From Actinophytocola xinjiangensis (GTDB lineage: Bacteria; Actinomycetota; Actinomycetes; Mycobacteriales; Pseudonocardiaceae): a DNA stretch of 64,000 nucleotides. The stretch is from assembly GCF_001921215.1 (NCBI RefSeq), contig NZ_MSIF01000018.1:62001-126000 (forward strand), in the 5' to 3' direction. Of the stretch, positions 25,157-34,323 are shown piece after piece (position 1 is the stretch's first letter; every line of letters starts with the position of its first letter). A program made the translations under genes and the position numbers. Under the pieces are notes generated by a model. That model was not told the DNA's origin. It did not search any database and worked only from the letters and a program-made list of their open reading frames with translations.

Positions 25157-27346
25157 ATGTCGAGAAGCCGCGCGCTCGCCGCGTTCGTCAGCGGAGTCCT
25201 GTTCACGGCGTTGGTCGCCGTGGCTCCCTCAGTCGCCGAGGTCGCACCGGCCGAACGGGCGGCCGCCGGCGAAACCGGCGACAGCTTCGTCGCCCTGGAA
25301 CCGAGGCGGGTGCTCGACACCCGCACCGGGCTCGGCGGGCGGACCGGTGCGGTGGGGCCGGGGCAGGCGATCGTCGTCGACCTGTCGTCCTCGGCGATCC
25401 CCGCGAGCACCACGGCCGTCGTGCTCAACGTGACCGTCGTGTCCCCCACCAGGGAGACCTACGTGACCGTGTACCCGGACGGGCAGGCGCGGCCGACCGT
25501 GTCCAACCTGAACGTCGCCGCCGGAGACATCCGGTCGAACCAGGTCACCGTCGCCGTCAGCGGCGAGGGCCGGATCGCCCTGTACAACAACACGGGCAAC
25601 GCGCACCTGGTCGCCGACCTGAGCGGCCGCTACGAGCGCACCCTCGCCGGCAGGTTCACCGCGCTCACCCCCAGGCGCGTGATGGACGGCTACTCGGTCG
25701 GCCCCCGTGGCACCACCGTCCTCGACCTGACCGGCCGGGTGCCGGCGTCGGCGAGCGCGGTGACGTTCAACCTCACGGCCATCCGGCCGACCTCGGACAC
25801 CTTCGTCACCGCCTGGCCGGCCGGCGCGACCCAGCCCACCTCGTCGAGCCTCAACATCGGCGCCGGGGACATCCGGCCGAACCTGGTGACCGTCCCGGTC
25901 GGCGGCAACCGCAAGGTGAACCTGTACAACCACAACGGCACCGTCGACGTGACCGTGGACCTCGCCGGCTTCTACAGCGCCGCGTCCGGCTCCTACTTCC
26001 TGCCGGTGACACCGACCCGCGTGCTGGACACCCGCACGTCCGGCGGCACGCTCGGCGCGGGCACCACCCGGGCCATCCCGGCGACCACACCGGACAACGC
26101 CACGGCGATGGTGCTGAACGTGACCGGTGTGCAGCCGACCACCGCCACCTGGCTCGGGGCCTGGACACCGCTGTCCGGCGACCAGCCCGTCCCCGTGGTC
26201 TCCTCGCTGAACCTCTCCGCCGGGGAGATCGCCGCCAACCTCGCCGTCGTCGAACTGCGTCCCGGCGCGAACCCGTTGGTGTACAACAACTCCGGCCTGA
26301 CCAATGTGGTGGCCGACCTGTCCGGGGTGTTCGTCGCGCCGACGCCGTCCTGCGCCACCGGCTGCGCGTACACCTGGGGCGCCAACGAGCGGTGGCAGCT
26401 GGGCTCGGGCCTGCGGTACTACCCCGGACCGAGGCGGGTCGTCGACCTGTCCGGCGTGGTCGCCCAGGCCAGCGCGATCGACGACCTGTCCCGCTACGCC
26501 CTGCTGGCCAACGGCACCGTGGTCGCGTGGGGCGACAACCGCGCCGGCCAACTCGGCGGCGGCTGGACCGGCGGGATGTCCCCGACCCCGGTCGTGGTGA
26601 CCGGCCTGACCGACGTCACCGCGATCGCGACCACCCACGGCACGGCCGTCGCGCTGCGCTCCGACGGCACGGTGTGGGCGTGGGGGTCGTCGGCCGCCGC
26701 CGGGCAGCCGTCCTCGGTGCCCGTGCGGGTCGGTGCGCTCAGCGGCGTCACCGCCATCGCCGCCGGCTGGTCGACGGTGTACCTGCTGCACAGCGACGGC
26801 ACGGTGTGGGAGTGGGGCCATCGCAACAACAACAACGCCTGGACCCCGGTCCAGGTAGCTGGCCTGACCGACGTGGTCTCCGTGGCGGCGCCGCACGGCA
26901 GGGGAATCGCCGCCCGCGCCGACGGCACGGTGTGGACCTGGCCGCACGACGGCACCCCCACCCAGATCCCCACCCTCACCGACATCACCGAGGTGGCCGC
27001 CGGCGACCTCACCGGCTACGCCCTGCGCACCGACGGCACGGTCTGGGCCTGGGGTGACGGGCACTGGGGCCAACTGGGCAACGGCGTCGACTGCTCCGCG
27101 GGCAACCCACCCGGCTGCTACGTCGACACCCCGGTGCAGGTGGTGGGTCTGACCGACGTGGTCGCCCTGCCGACCGGCTACCTCCGACTCAACGGCTACG
27201 CCCTCCGAGCCGACGGCACAGCCTGGTCGTGGGGCGAGTGGGAGCACCTGGGCACCCCGGCCAGCCGGGACATGAGCACACCGGTACGCGTGGACCTGCC
27301 CTCCGGCGTCACCTCACTCAGCGCGGCGGGGGCCGTCGTCGGCTAG
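25157..27346 (+). CDS. Secreted protein with three VLDTR beta domains and RCC1-like repeats
   Basis: A 729-residue exported protein. Signal peptide 1-28. Residues about 40-400 are three repeats of roughly 120 residues, each opening with P(R/T)RV(L/M)D near 47, 173 and 288 and ending in a (V/A)DL(S/A)G strand; the middle copy has lost the DTR signature. From about 405 to the end are RCC1-type propeller repeats (YTWGANERWQLG, VVAWGDNRAGQLG, VWAWG, VWEWGH). RCC1-like secreted proteins with this N-terminal domain are common in actinomycetes and are assumed to bind surface or extracellular partners; enzymatic activity is not expected. GGAGTGACCC precedes ATG 25157. Confidence 0.88.
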   Translation: MSRSRALAAFVSGVLFTALVAVAPSVAEVAPAERAAAGETGDSFVALEPRRVLDTRTGLGGRTGAVGPGQAIVVDLSSSAIPASTTAVVLNVTVVSPTRETYVTVYPDGQARPTVSNLNVAAGDIRSNQVTVAVSGEGRIALYNNTGNAHLVADLSGRYERTLAGRFTALTPRRVMDGYSVGPRGTTVLDLTGRVPASASAVTFNLTAIRPTSDTFVTAWPAGATQPTSSSLNIGAGDIRPNLVTVPVGGNRKVNLYNHNGTVDVTVDLAGFYSAASGSYFLPVTPTRVLDTRTSGGTLGAGTTRAIPATTPDNATAMVLNVTGVQPTTATWLGAWTPLSGDQPVPVVSSLNLSAGEIAANLAVVELRPGANPLVYNNSGLTNVVADLSGVFVAPTPSCATGCAYTWGANERWQLGSGLRYYPGPRRVVDLSGVVAQASAIDDLSRYALLANGTVVAWGDNRAGQLGGGWTGGMSPTPVVVTGLTDVTAIATTHGTAVALRSDGTVWAWGSSAAAGQPSSVPVRVGALSGVTAIAAGWSTVYLLHSDGTVWEWGHRNNNNAWTPVQVAGLTDVVSVAAPHGRGIAARADGTVWTWPHDGTPTQIPTLTDITEVAAGDLTGYALRTDGTVWAWGDGHWGQLGNGVDCSAGNPPGCYVDTPVQVVGLTDVVALPTGYLRLNGYALRADGTAWSWGEWEHLGTPASRDMSTPVRVDLPSGVTSLSAAGAVVG

Positions 27347-27474
27347 TGCCCTCAGCGGCGGTCACCGATACCGGAACAGGTCCCGAACGGCCCGACCCGC
27401 CGCCTGCCGGTGATTGTCGGGGTGCGCCGCTAGCCTTCAGCCGTCACGTCGCAGGGATGGTCAATGGAGGAAGC

Positions 27475-28332
27475 GTGGGCTGGCTGGACGCCGCATCCGG
27501 TTATCAGGTTCGGATCGGGGACGGTGGGCGGGTGCAGTGTCGCAACGCCAAGGGCAGGGTGCTCTCGTCGGTGCCGCCGGCGCTGAAGGAGGACCCGCAG
27601 GTGGTGCGGTTGCGCCAGCTGACGGAGTGGCTCGACCGCCACGAGGCGGCGTGCCGGGCGCGCGTCGACGAGTGGATGGTGCGGTCGTTACCGGTGCCCA
27701 CCGCCCTGGTGGTCCAGGTGTGGGCCGACCCGGCGTGGGCCGCCGCCCTGCGTGACCTCGTGGTCGCGGCCGGGCCGGGCGAGGTCGGGTTCCTGCGGGA
27801 CGCGGACGCCAGCCGCGGGTTGGGCGTGGTCACGCTCGACGGGGACACCGTGCGCCTGCGGCCGGAGAGCGTCCGCGTTCCGCATCCGGTGCTGCTCGAC
27901 GACCTCGACGAACTACGCGAGTTCGGCGCCGAACTGGGGGTGGAGCAGCAGGTGCGGCAACTGTTCCGGCAGACCTTCGGCAAACCGGCGGAACTCCCGG
28001 CCGGACAGACGTCGGTCGCCGACTTCCGTGGGGGGCGGTTCGAGCAGCTCAACCACGCGTTCAGCCGGTGCCGCACGCTCGGCTACCCGGTGCGTGGCGG
28101 CGACGCCGTCCACACCGCCCACGAGAACGGTGTCGCGGTCGAAGCTCGGTTCTGGTTGGGCGGCGACCATCCGGAGGGCGAGACGTGGACGGGGGACCTG
28201 CGCTGGGCGCTGGCCGACGGCACGGCACTGCACCTCGCCGACGTTGGGCCGGTCGCGTGGTCGGAGGGAATGCGGATGGCGTCGTCGATCCACGCCGGCC
28301 GTGTGGTCGCCGAGGACGAGGCGGTGGCCTGA
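27475..28332 (+). CDS. DUF4132 domain protein, short stand-alone form
   Basis: A 285-residue protein opening GWLDAASGYQVRIGDGGRVQC and, from about residue 145, a DUF4132-like region (FGAELGVEQQVRQLFRQTFGK, VADFRGGRFEQLNHAF, RTLGYPVRGGD). In E. coli YehI/MolR-type proteins DUF4132 is the C-terminal part of a much longer chain; here it is a separate small protein. Biochemical activity is unknown. GTG 27475 was chosen because GGAGG lies four bases upstream; an in-frame ATG at 27457 would add six residues. It is first in the five-gene MoxR/VWA/SWIM operon, one base before the next start. Confidence 0.75.
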   Translation: MGWLDAASGYQVRIGDGGRVQCRNAKGRVLSSVPPALKEDPQVVRLRQLTEWLDRHEAACRARVDEWMVRSLPVPTALVVQVWADPAWAAALRDLVVAAGPGEVGFLRDADASRGLGVVTLDGDTVRLRPESVRVPHPVLLDDLDELREFGAELGVEQQVRQLFRQTFGKPAELPAGQTSVADFRGGRFEQLNHAFSRCRTLGYPVRGGDAVHTAHENGVAVEARFWLGGDHPEGETWTGDLRWALADGTALHLADVGPVAWSEGMRMASSIHAGRVVAEDEAVA

Positions 28333-28333
28333 G

Positions 28334-31300
28334 ATGAGCGGGAACGCAACGGCTCTGATCGCGGCGGGTGCCGTCCTGCCGGGCGACGTCGGGCCCGGCG
28401 ACGACCGGGACACCATCACCGCCCGGCACTACACGCATCCCGCGCTCGACGGGCGTGTCGTGGTTCGGCTCGTGCCCGCCGTGCTCGGGGTGGCCGAGGA
28501 CCTCACCTGCGAGTATCTCGGGTTCGACGCGCCGAGCGTCACCGCCGAGGTCGGGACGGGCAAGCGCAGCGCGCTCGGGTTCCCGGCGTGGGCGCTGGTG
28601 CACGACCCGGCCAACGGCCACCACGCGCTGAACCTCGTCAAGGACGTCGAGCGGCTGGCCCGCACCGCCAGGTCCAAGGCCGGTGCGGCCAAGGACGGGT
28701 TCACCGCGCTCGGCGACATGCTGGGCCGGTCCGCACCACACCTGCTGCCCACGTTCTACGAGCAGGCGGGCCGGATCTTCCTCGACCACGGCAACACCAC
28801 CTACGCCGCGACCATGTTCGGCAAGGCACGCGAGGCCGAGGAGGTGCACGACCTCACCGTCGACCCGGACCGCCTGCGTGAGGTGTTCCTCGAGTTCGCG
28901 TTCGCCGGCGCGCTCACCGCGAAAGCCCTGTCGGCGCACGCGAAAGGGCTGGCCCGCCGGCACGACCCCGGCGAGGCCTACGAGCTGTTCCTGACGTTGT
29001 GCGTCGAACGGACCCGCGGCGGGCTTCCCCCGTACACCGGCCTGCCGGAGGACCTGCGGCGGCTGGCCCGCGCGGCGAAACGCAACCTCGCCGACGAGGA
29101 CGAGCGGCTGCTGCGCGCGGTGCTGGACACCTCGGCGATCGACGGCGCGACCGCCGCGTTCTGGAAGTCCTACCGGGACGCGCTGGTCCGTCTCGCCGAC
29201 CGGGACGACGCCGTGCGCGACCGGGTGCTGCGGTTCGTGCCGTCGTCGGTGGCGGCGTTGGACACGTGGCTGGACATCCTCACCGCGTGCGGCGCGACCC
29301 GGGCGCTCACCGAGCCGTCGACCGGCGAGCCGGGGGCGGTGTCGCCCGCCGGGTGGCTCTCGGCGGTGTGCCGGGTGCGCACCACGGGCTGGCGCCGCAC
29401 GTCACGGTCGCGTCGGCTACTGGAGCTGGTCGAGGCCATGGCGACGCGCCTGGCCGCCGACGGCCAACCGGTGAACGCGCTGATGGGCTGGCGGAACAAC
29501 GAGCTGGACCTGATCGACCTGTTGCTGGCGCACGGCGTCGAGGTCACCGGAGACAACGGCCGTCTGCGGTTCGAGGTCGACGGGTGGCTCGGCGACGAGG
29601 AGCCGGGCGGCCGTGACCTCGCCGCGCTGGGCGCCACCGGCCGGTACGCGGACGCGCTCGGCGACGGCCTCGTCGACCATCTGCGGTCCGGTGCCAGGGA
29701 CGGGATCGCCGACCGGGACGCGCTCGTCGGCGCCCTGGCGGTGCCCGGGTTGCGGGCCGCGTTGGGCCGCTGGCTCACCGCCCGCGCCGGGCGGGCGCGA
29801 CCGCCCGGTCTGCCGGGGCTGGCCGACCGGTTGGGGGAGCTGGCGGTGGCCGGGCACGGCGAGGCGTTCGCCGACGTCCCGGAGGCGGCCGAGGCGATCG
29901 CCGCCACGGACGTGGCGGCCGTGCTGCACACCACGCTGCGCGCCGGTCTGCTCGACGAGCTGGGCTGGCCGGCCCTCGACGACGCGGTGACGCGCCTGCG
30001 GGTGGGTGGCCGCAAGGACGAGCCGGTGGTGGTGTGCGGGGAGGGCTGGCCGGCACTCGTGTTGCGTCGCGGCGAGCACGTCGTGGTCGTCGGGCCGGAC
30101 GGGGTGCTCGCCGAGCACGTCCTGCGCATCCCGCCGGACGTCCACCGCCACAGCTGGTCGTTCGCGCCGACCGTGTCGTGGTTCGACGGGCGGCTGCTGG
30201 TGCGCTGGCAGGATCGCGACGGCGTCTCGGCGTACTGGAGCGACGCGCCGAGCACGGTGTTCACCCCGGCCGGTGAGTCGCGTGGGTACCACCAGCGTGA
30301 GAACCACCGGCCGTCGATCGCGCTCGCGGACGGCGCCCGTTTCGGTGGCCATCGCGCCGTCCGGCCGGGTGATCGTGAGGTCACGACGGGCAGCGCGGCG
30401 TACGGCGACGGGACGACGGTGTGGACGCTGGCCCACCGCCGCGACCTGTGGCGGTGGGTGGAGGTCGATCCGGCGACCGGCGACCAGGGGCGTGCCAGCC
30501 TGCCGGCGTTCGTCGAGGACTTCGCCGCCGACGGCGCCGCGCTGGACCTGGTGACGTGCTCCCTGTGGCCGGCCGTTCCGGCCACGCTGGACAGTCCACT
30601 GGGGATGGCGAACGGCCTGCACGGGTGGCGGGTGCGCAAGGAGGCCGACGGCGGCCACCGGGGCGAGCGGGTGGACGGCCGCGTCGTGCGGTTCCCCGAG
30701 GGCCGGCCGACACCCGCCGGGCTGCTGACGTTGCCGGGCGGCGTGGAGTTGGCGTTCGGCGAGAACTACCACCAGGTGGTCCTGCTCGACGAGGGAGGCG
30801 AGCCGCTGGCCGAGGTGACCGCCAGGACCGCCCATCCCCTCTACGCGGCCGGCACCCCGCTGGTGGCGCCGCGCGGCTGGTGGCATCTGCTCCGGCCGCG
30901 CGACGAGGCGGGTTCGGCGGCGCTGCGGCAGGTGTCCCGCGCGGCGGTGGACGCCCTGATCGCCGCCGCCACCGAGGAACTCGACAACGAACGACCCGAC
31001 TCCGCCGAGCGGTACGCCGCGCTCGTGGGCGGTGAACGCGACGCGCTCGCCACCGCGGTCACCGACGCCCTGCCCGGCCTGTCCCACCCGGCGCTGATCG
31101 CGGGGGTGATCGACGTGGTGGAGCTGGCGGCGTTGGTGCTGCGCGGCCACCGCGCGTTCGGTGCCGTCGCCCAGGCGGCGCGGGAGGCCGACCTCGACGC
31201 GCTCGCGCCGGCCGGGCCGGTCGTCACCGAGGACGAGCTGAACACCGCGCTGGGCTGGTACGAGGGTGCCCGCCGCTACTACGGGAACGCCAGCCCGTCG

Positions 31301-33175
31301 TCGACGTCCGCGTTGCCCGACCTGCTCGCCGCGCTCACCGAAACCACCACCCGGCTGCCCGCGCGGGAGCGGTCACTGCCGGTGAGCAACGACCGGTGGT
31401 ACGGCGTGCTGCCGCACCTGGCGGCGCTGGCCCACCGCGCCGCCTCCCCGCTCACGCCCGACGACCACCGCGACGCGCTGGTCTTCGCGCTGCGGACCGT
31501 CGCCGACAGCGGTTTCGCCGACGACGACGGGCACTGGCGGGTGGTCACCGTGACCGCCCCGACCGACGGCGACGCGCGCACCGACGGCGTGGTGCCCACG
31601 CCCGACGGCTTCCTCGCCCTGTTCCACGCGAACCGGTACCGGGCCGAGGGGGCGTGGTGCACCGGGCTGCAGTACACCGCCGCCGCGGGCCGGTTCGCGC
31701 TGCCGCCTGGCTGGCGGCTGTCCGACTCGACCGGGGTGGCGCAGCCGTTCGGGCGCGAGCGGATCGCCCGCTTCCTGGACGTGCTCGCCGAGCGCGGGCC
31801 GGCGCCGTGGCGGCCCGAGGCGGTACCGGCGCTGGTCGAACGGACCGGGCTCGGCGCGGCGGAGGCGACCGTGCTGCTGGCCGGCATGCCCGAGGTGCGC
31901 GACTGGGCCGCCACCTATCTGGACGCGCCCCGGCGGAAGCTGCTGGGTCTGTCGGCGGCCGAGGCCAAGGCCGCCCGGCAGCGCCTGCGGGTGCTCAGCG
32001 ACGAGTACCGGCACGCGCTGCTGGCCGCCGCCGTGCCGGAGGACCCGGCGCTGCTGTGGACCACCGGCCCGGACGTGGCCGCCGTCGCCGACGTGTGGAC
32101 CGCGACACACGGGGTGCGGCAGGCCGTCCCGGACGACGTGCTGGTGGACGCCGCCAAGCAGCTGCCGTTGAACAACGCGACGGACCTGGTCACCAGCCTC
32201 GTCAACCCGGACACGACGGCGTGGCTCACCGAGGAACCGGACCAGCGGTTCGTCGAGGCCACGCTGACCAACCACAACGACCAGGCCCTCGCCGCCGCCA
32301 CCCTGCGGGTGCTGCCGGGTGCCCTGCTGTGGCTGGCGCAGCGGCTGCCGGTCGGCTCGCCGTCGCGGGCCCGGTTGCCGGAGGCGCTCGACCTGGCCCG
32401 CCAGCGGGTGGCGTCCCCCGGTTTCGCGGTCGACCTCGGCCGGTGGAACACGGCCGAGCCGGTCTGTCGTCTGCTGGGCGCCGAACGGCCGCCCGAGGGC
32501 ACGGTCGTCGACCATCTCCCGTGGCTGCACCTGGTCGGCAACCAGCACGGGTACTGCGGTGTGGTGGTGCGGCCAGGGCTCGCCGGCCCCGAGGACCGGC
32601 CGCTGCTCGCCGCGCTCGCGGAGATCACCGGCGACTCGTGGCTGCCCGAGGTGCTCGACGCCCTCGCCGACGACCGGACGACCGCGGCCTGCGCCGCGAC
32701 CGCGCCGGCGGACACCGACCCGGCGCTCGCCCCGCAGGACCCGACGGTGACCGCCCCGGACCTGGTGCGGGAGGTCGCGGCCAGGTTCGGCCTCGACGAG
32801 GACGCCGCCGTGCTGTACCTGCAACTGCTGGCCCTGCCCGACCCGACCGACGCCAACACCGCGCGCTGGACGGGCTGGAAACCGGCGCGGCTCAAGGCGG
32901 CCAGGGCCGCGCTCGCCGCCACCGACCTGGTGCTGACCGCCAAACGGGCCAGGGCGGGCCGGTCGCTGTTCCTGCCAGGCGGCTGGCTCGCGCTGAACCG
33001 GCCGCACCTGCCGCTGGAGTCGTGGAAGGCGCCGATGTTCGGGTTCACCGACACGCCGGTGGGGGTGGTGGTGCCGAGGGAGCCGCTGGGTGACCTGTTC
33101 GCCCGCGCCTGGCAGCGGATCCTCGACGGCGACACGCCCGCCTACGAGCAGCTGCGGACCGGAGGCCGCCGATGA
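28334..33175 (+). CDS. Giant protein of unknown function in MoxR/VWA operon
   Basis: A 1613-residue soluble protein with no signal peptide or membrane helix and no domain I can name. The first 450 residues look alpha-helical (many KAREAEEV- and RLAR-type helices). Residues about 550-900 are beta-rich with Trp/Gly-rich strands suggestive of a propeller or jelly-roll. The last 600 are helical again, with a terminal WTGWKPARLKAARAALAAT segment that could be a winged helix or protein-binding module. Large uncharacterised proteins recur beside MoxR, DUF5682, VWA and SWIM genes in actinomycetes. ATG follows the DUF4132 stop by one base and its stop overlaps the MoxR start, so it is an obligate operon member, probably a scaffold or effector. 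Confidence 0.85.
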   Translation: MSGNATALIAAGAVLPGDVGPGDDRDTITARHYTHPALDGRVVVRLVPAVLGVAEDLTCEYLGFDAPSVTAEVGTGKRSALGFPAWALVHDPANGHHALNLVKDVERLARTARSKAGAAKDGFTALGDMLGRSAPHLLPTFYEQAGRIFLDHGNTTYAATMFGKAREAEEVHDLTVDPDRLREVFLEFAFAGALTAKALSAHAKGLARRHDPGEAYELFLTLCVERTRGGLPPYTGLPEDLRRLARAAKRNLADEDERLLRAVLDTSAIDGATAAFWKSYRDALVRLADRDDAVRDRVLRFVPSSVAALDTWLDILTACGATRALTEPSTGEPGAVSPAGWLSAVCRVRTTGWRRTSRSRRLLELVEAMATRLAADGQPVNALMGWRNNELDLIDLLLAHGVEVTGDNGRLRFEVDGWLGDEEPGGRDLAALGATGRYADALGDGLVDHLRSGARDGIADRDALVGALAVPGLRAALGRWLTARAGRARPPGLPGLADRLGELAVAGHGEAFADVPEAAEAIAATDVAAVLHTTLRAGLLDELGWPALDDAVTRLRVGGRKDEPVVVCGEGWPALVLRRGEHVVVVGPDGVLAEHVLRIPPDVHRHSWSFAPTVSWFDGRLLVRWQDRDGVSAYWSDAPSTVFTPAGESRGYHQRENHRPSIALADGARFGGHRAVRPGDREVTTGSAAYGDGTTVWTLAHRRDLWRWVEVDPATGDQGRASLPAFVEDFAADGAALDLVTCSLWPAVPATLDSPLGMANGLHGWRVRKEADGGHRGERVDGRVVRFPEGRPTPAGLLTLPGGVELAFGENYHQVVLLDEGGEPLAEVTARTAHPLYAAGTPLVAPRGWWHLLRPRDEAGSAALRQVSRAAVDALIAAATEELDNERPDSAERYAALVGGERDALATAVTDALPGLSHPALIAGVIDVVELAALVLRGHRAFGAVAQAAREADLDALAPAGPVVTEDELNTALGWYEGARRYYGNASPSSTSALPDLLAALTETTTRLPARERSLPVSNDRWYGVLPHLAALAHRAASPLTPDDHRDALVFALRTVADSGFADDDGHWRVVTVTAPTDGDARTDGVVPTPDGFLALFHANRYRAEGAWCTGLQYTAAAGRFALPPGWRLSDSTGVAQPFGRERIARFLDVLAERGPAPWRPEAVPALVERTGLGAAEATVLLAGMPEVRDWAATYLDAPRRKLLGLSAAEAKAARQRLRVLSDEYRHALLAAAVPEDPALLWTTGPDVAAVADVWTATHGVRQAVPDDVLVDAAKQLPLNNATDLVTSLVNPDTTAWLTEEPDQRFVEATLTNHNDQALAAATLRVLPGALLWLAQRLPVGSPSRARLPEALDLARQRVASPGFAVDLGRWNTAEPVCRLLGAERPPEGTVVDHLPWLHLVGNQHGYCGVVVRPGLAGPEDRPLLAALAEITGDSWLPEVLDALADDRTTAACAATAPADTDPALAPQDPTVTAPDLVREVAARFGLDEDAAVLYLQLLALPDPTDANTARWTGWKPARLKAARAALAATDLVLTAKRARAGRSLFLPGGWLALNRPHLPLESWKAPMFGFTDTPVGVVVPREPLGDLFARAWQRILDGDTPAYEQLRTGGRR

Positions 33176-34323
33176 GTTCCGCCGCACGGCAGGTCGAGCC
33201 CGCCGAGGACGCGTTCGCCGAGGAGTTGGCGTTCCTCGCCGCCCACGACGACGGTCCCCGGCCGCCGGGTTGGCGGCTCACGCCGCGCGCGGCCGTCACG
33301 TTCGTCACCGGCAGCGGCGGCGACACCCTCGCCCTGCCCTCGGGGGTGACGGTGCCCGGGGTGCCGGCCCGGTTGGCGATCGGCCCGAAGTTCGTCGGCG
33401 AGCGCGCGCTGGTGGAGCGGGCGGTGGTCACGCTGGCGGGCGAGCGCGGGCTGCTGCTGGTCGGTGAACCCGGCACGGCCAAGTCGATGCTCTCCGAGCT
33501 GCTGGCCGCGGCCGTGTCCGGCGACAGCCAGCTCGTCGTGCAGGGCACCGCCGGCACCACCGAGGACCAGCTGCGCTACGGCTGGAACTACGCGCTGCTG
33601 CTCGCCGAGGGCCCGAGCCCCCGGGCGCTGGTGCCCTCGCCGGTGATGACGGCGATGCGCACCGGCGGTGTGGTGCGGGTGGAGGAGGTCACCCGCTGTC
33701 TGCCCGAGGTGCAGGACGCGCTCGTGTCGATCCTGTCCGACCGGCGGCTCGCGGTGCCGGAGCTGTCCGGCACCGACGGGGCCACGGTGCACGCCGCGCC
33801 CGGGTTCACCGTGATCGCCACGGCGAACCTGCGGGACCGGGGCGTGTCGGAGATGTCGGCGGCGCTCAAGCGCCGGTTCAACTTCGAGGCGGTGGGCCCG
33901 ATCGGTGACCTGGCGCGGGAGATCGCGTTGGTGCGCCGGCAGGCGGTCACCGCGCTGGAGCGGGTGAACGCGCCGTTCGCGCTCGACGACGTGGTGCTTG
34001 AGGCGCTGGTGACGGCGTTCCGTGACCTGCGGGCCGGGGTGTCGGTGGAGGGCTGGTCGGTGGAGCGGCCCTCGACGGTGATGAGCACGGCGGAGGCGGT
34101 GTCGGTGGCGACCTCGCTCGGCCTGGCCGACGCGTACTTCCCCGGCGACCGCGACCCGCTGTCGCTGCTGCCGGGGCACCTGCTCGGCGTGGTCCGCAAG
34201 GACGACCCGAGCGACGCGGCCCGGCTGCTGGGTTACTGGGACGGCGCGGTGCGGCGGCGGGCCGAGACCGGTGCGCGGACCTGGCGACGGCTGTGGGAAC
34301 TGCGTGACGTCCTCGACGGCTGA
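33172..34323 (+). CDS. MoxR-type AAA+ ATPase (YehL-like)
   Basis: A 383-residue AAA+ ATPase: Walker A GEPGTAKS near residue 98, Walker B region VVRVEEVTR near 167 (Glu-Glu where Asp-Glu is usual), sensor-1-like IATANLRDRG near 217 and an arginine-rich KRRFNF segment. MoxR ATPases act as chaperones that remodel or load metal ions into complexes and work with VWA-domain partners; here the VWA partner is encoded by the next gene. ATG overlaps the upstream stop (ATGA), and its own end overlaps the next gene by about 20 bases. Confidence 0.92.
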   Translation: MSSAARQVEPAEDAFAEELAFLAAHDDGPRPPGWRLTPRAAVTFVTGSGGDTLALPSGVTVPGVPARLAIGPKFVGERALVERAVVTLAGERGLLLVGEPGTAKSMLSELLAAAVSGDSQLVVQGTAGTTEDQLRYGWNYALLLAEGPSPRALVPSPVMTAMRTGGVVRVEEVTRCLPEVQDALVSILSDRRLAVPELSGTDGATVHAAPGFTVIATANLRDRGVSEMSAALKRRFNFEAVGPIGDLAREIALVRRQAVTALERVNAPFALDDVVLEALVTAFRDLRAGVSVEGWSVERPSTVMSTAEAVSVATSLGLADAYFPGDRDPLSLLPGHLLGVVRKDDPSDAARLLGYWDGAVRRRAETGARTWRRLWELRDVLDG

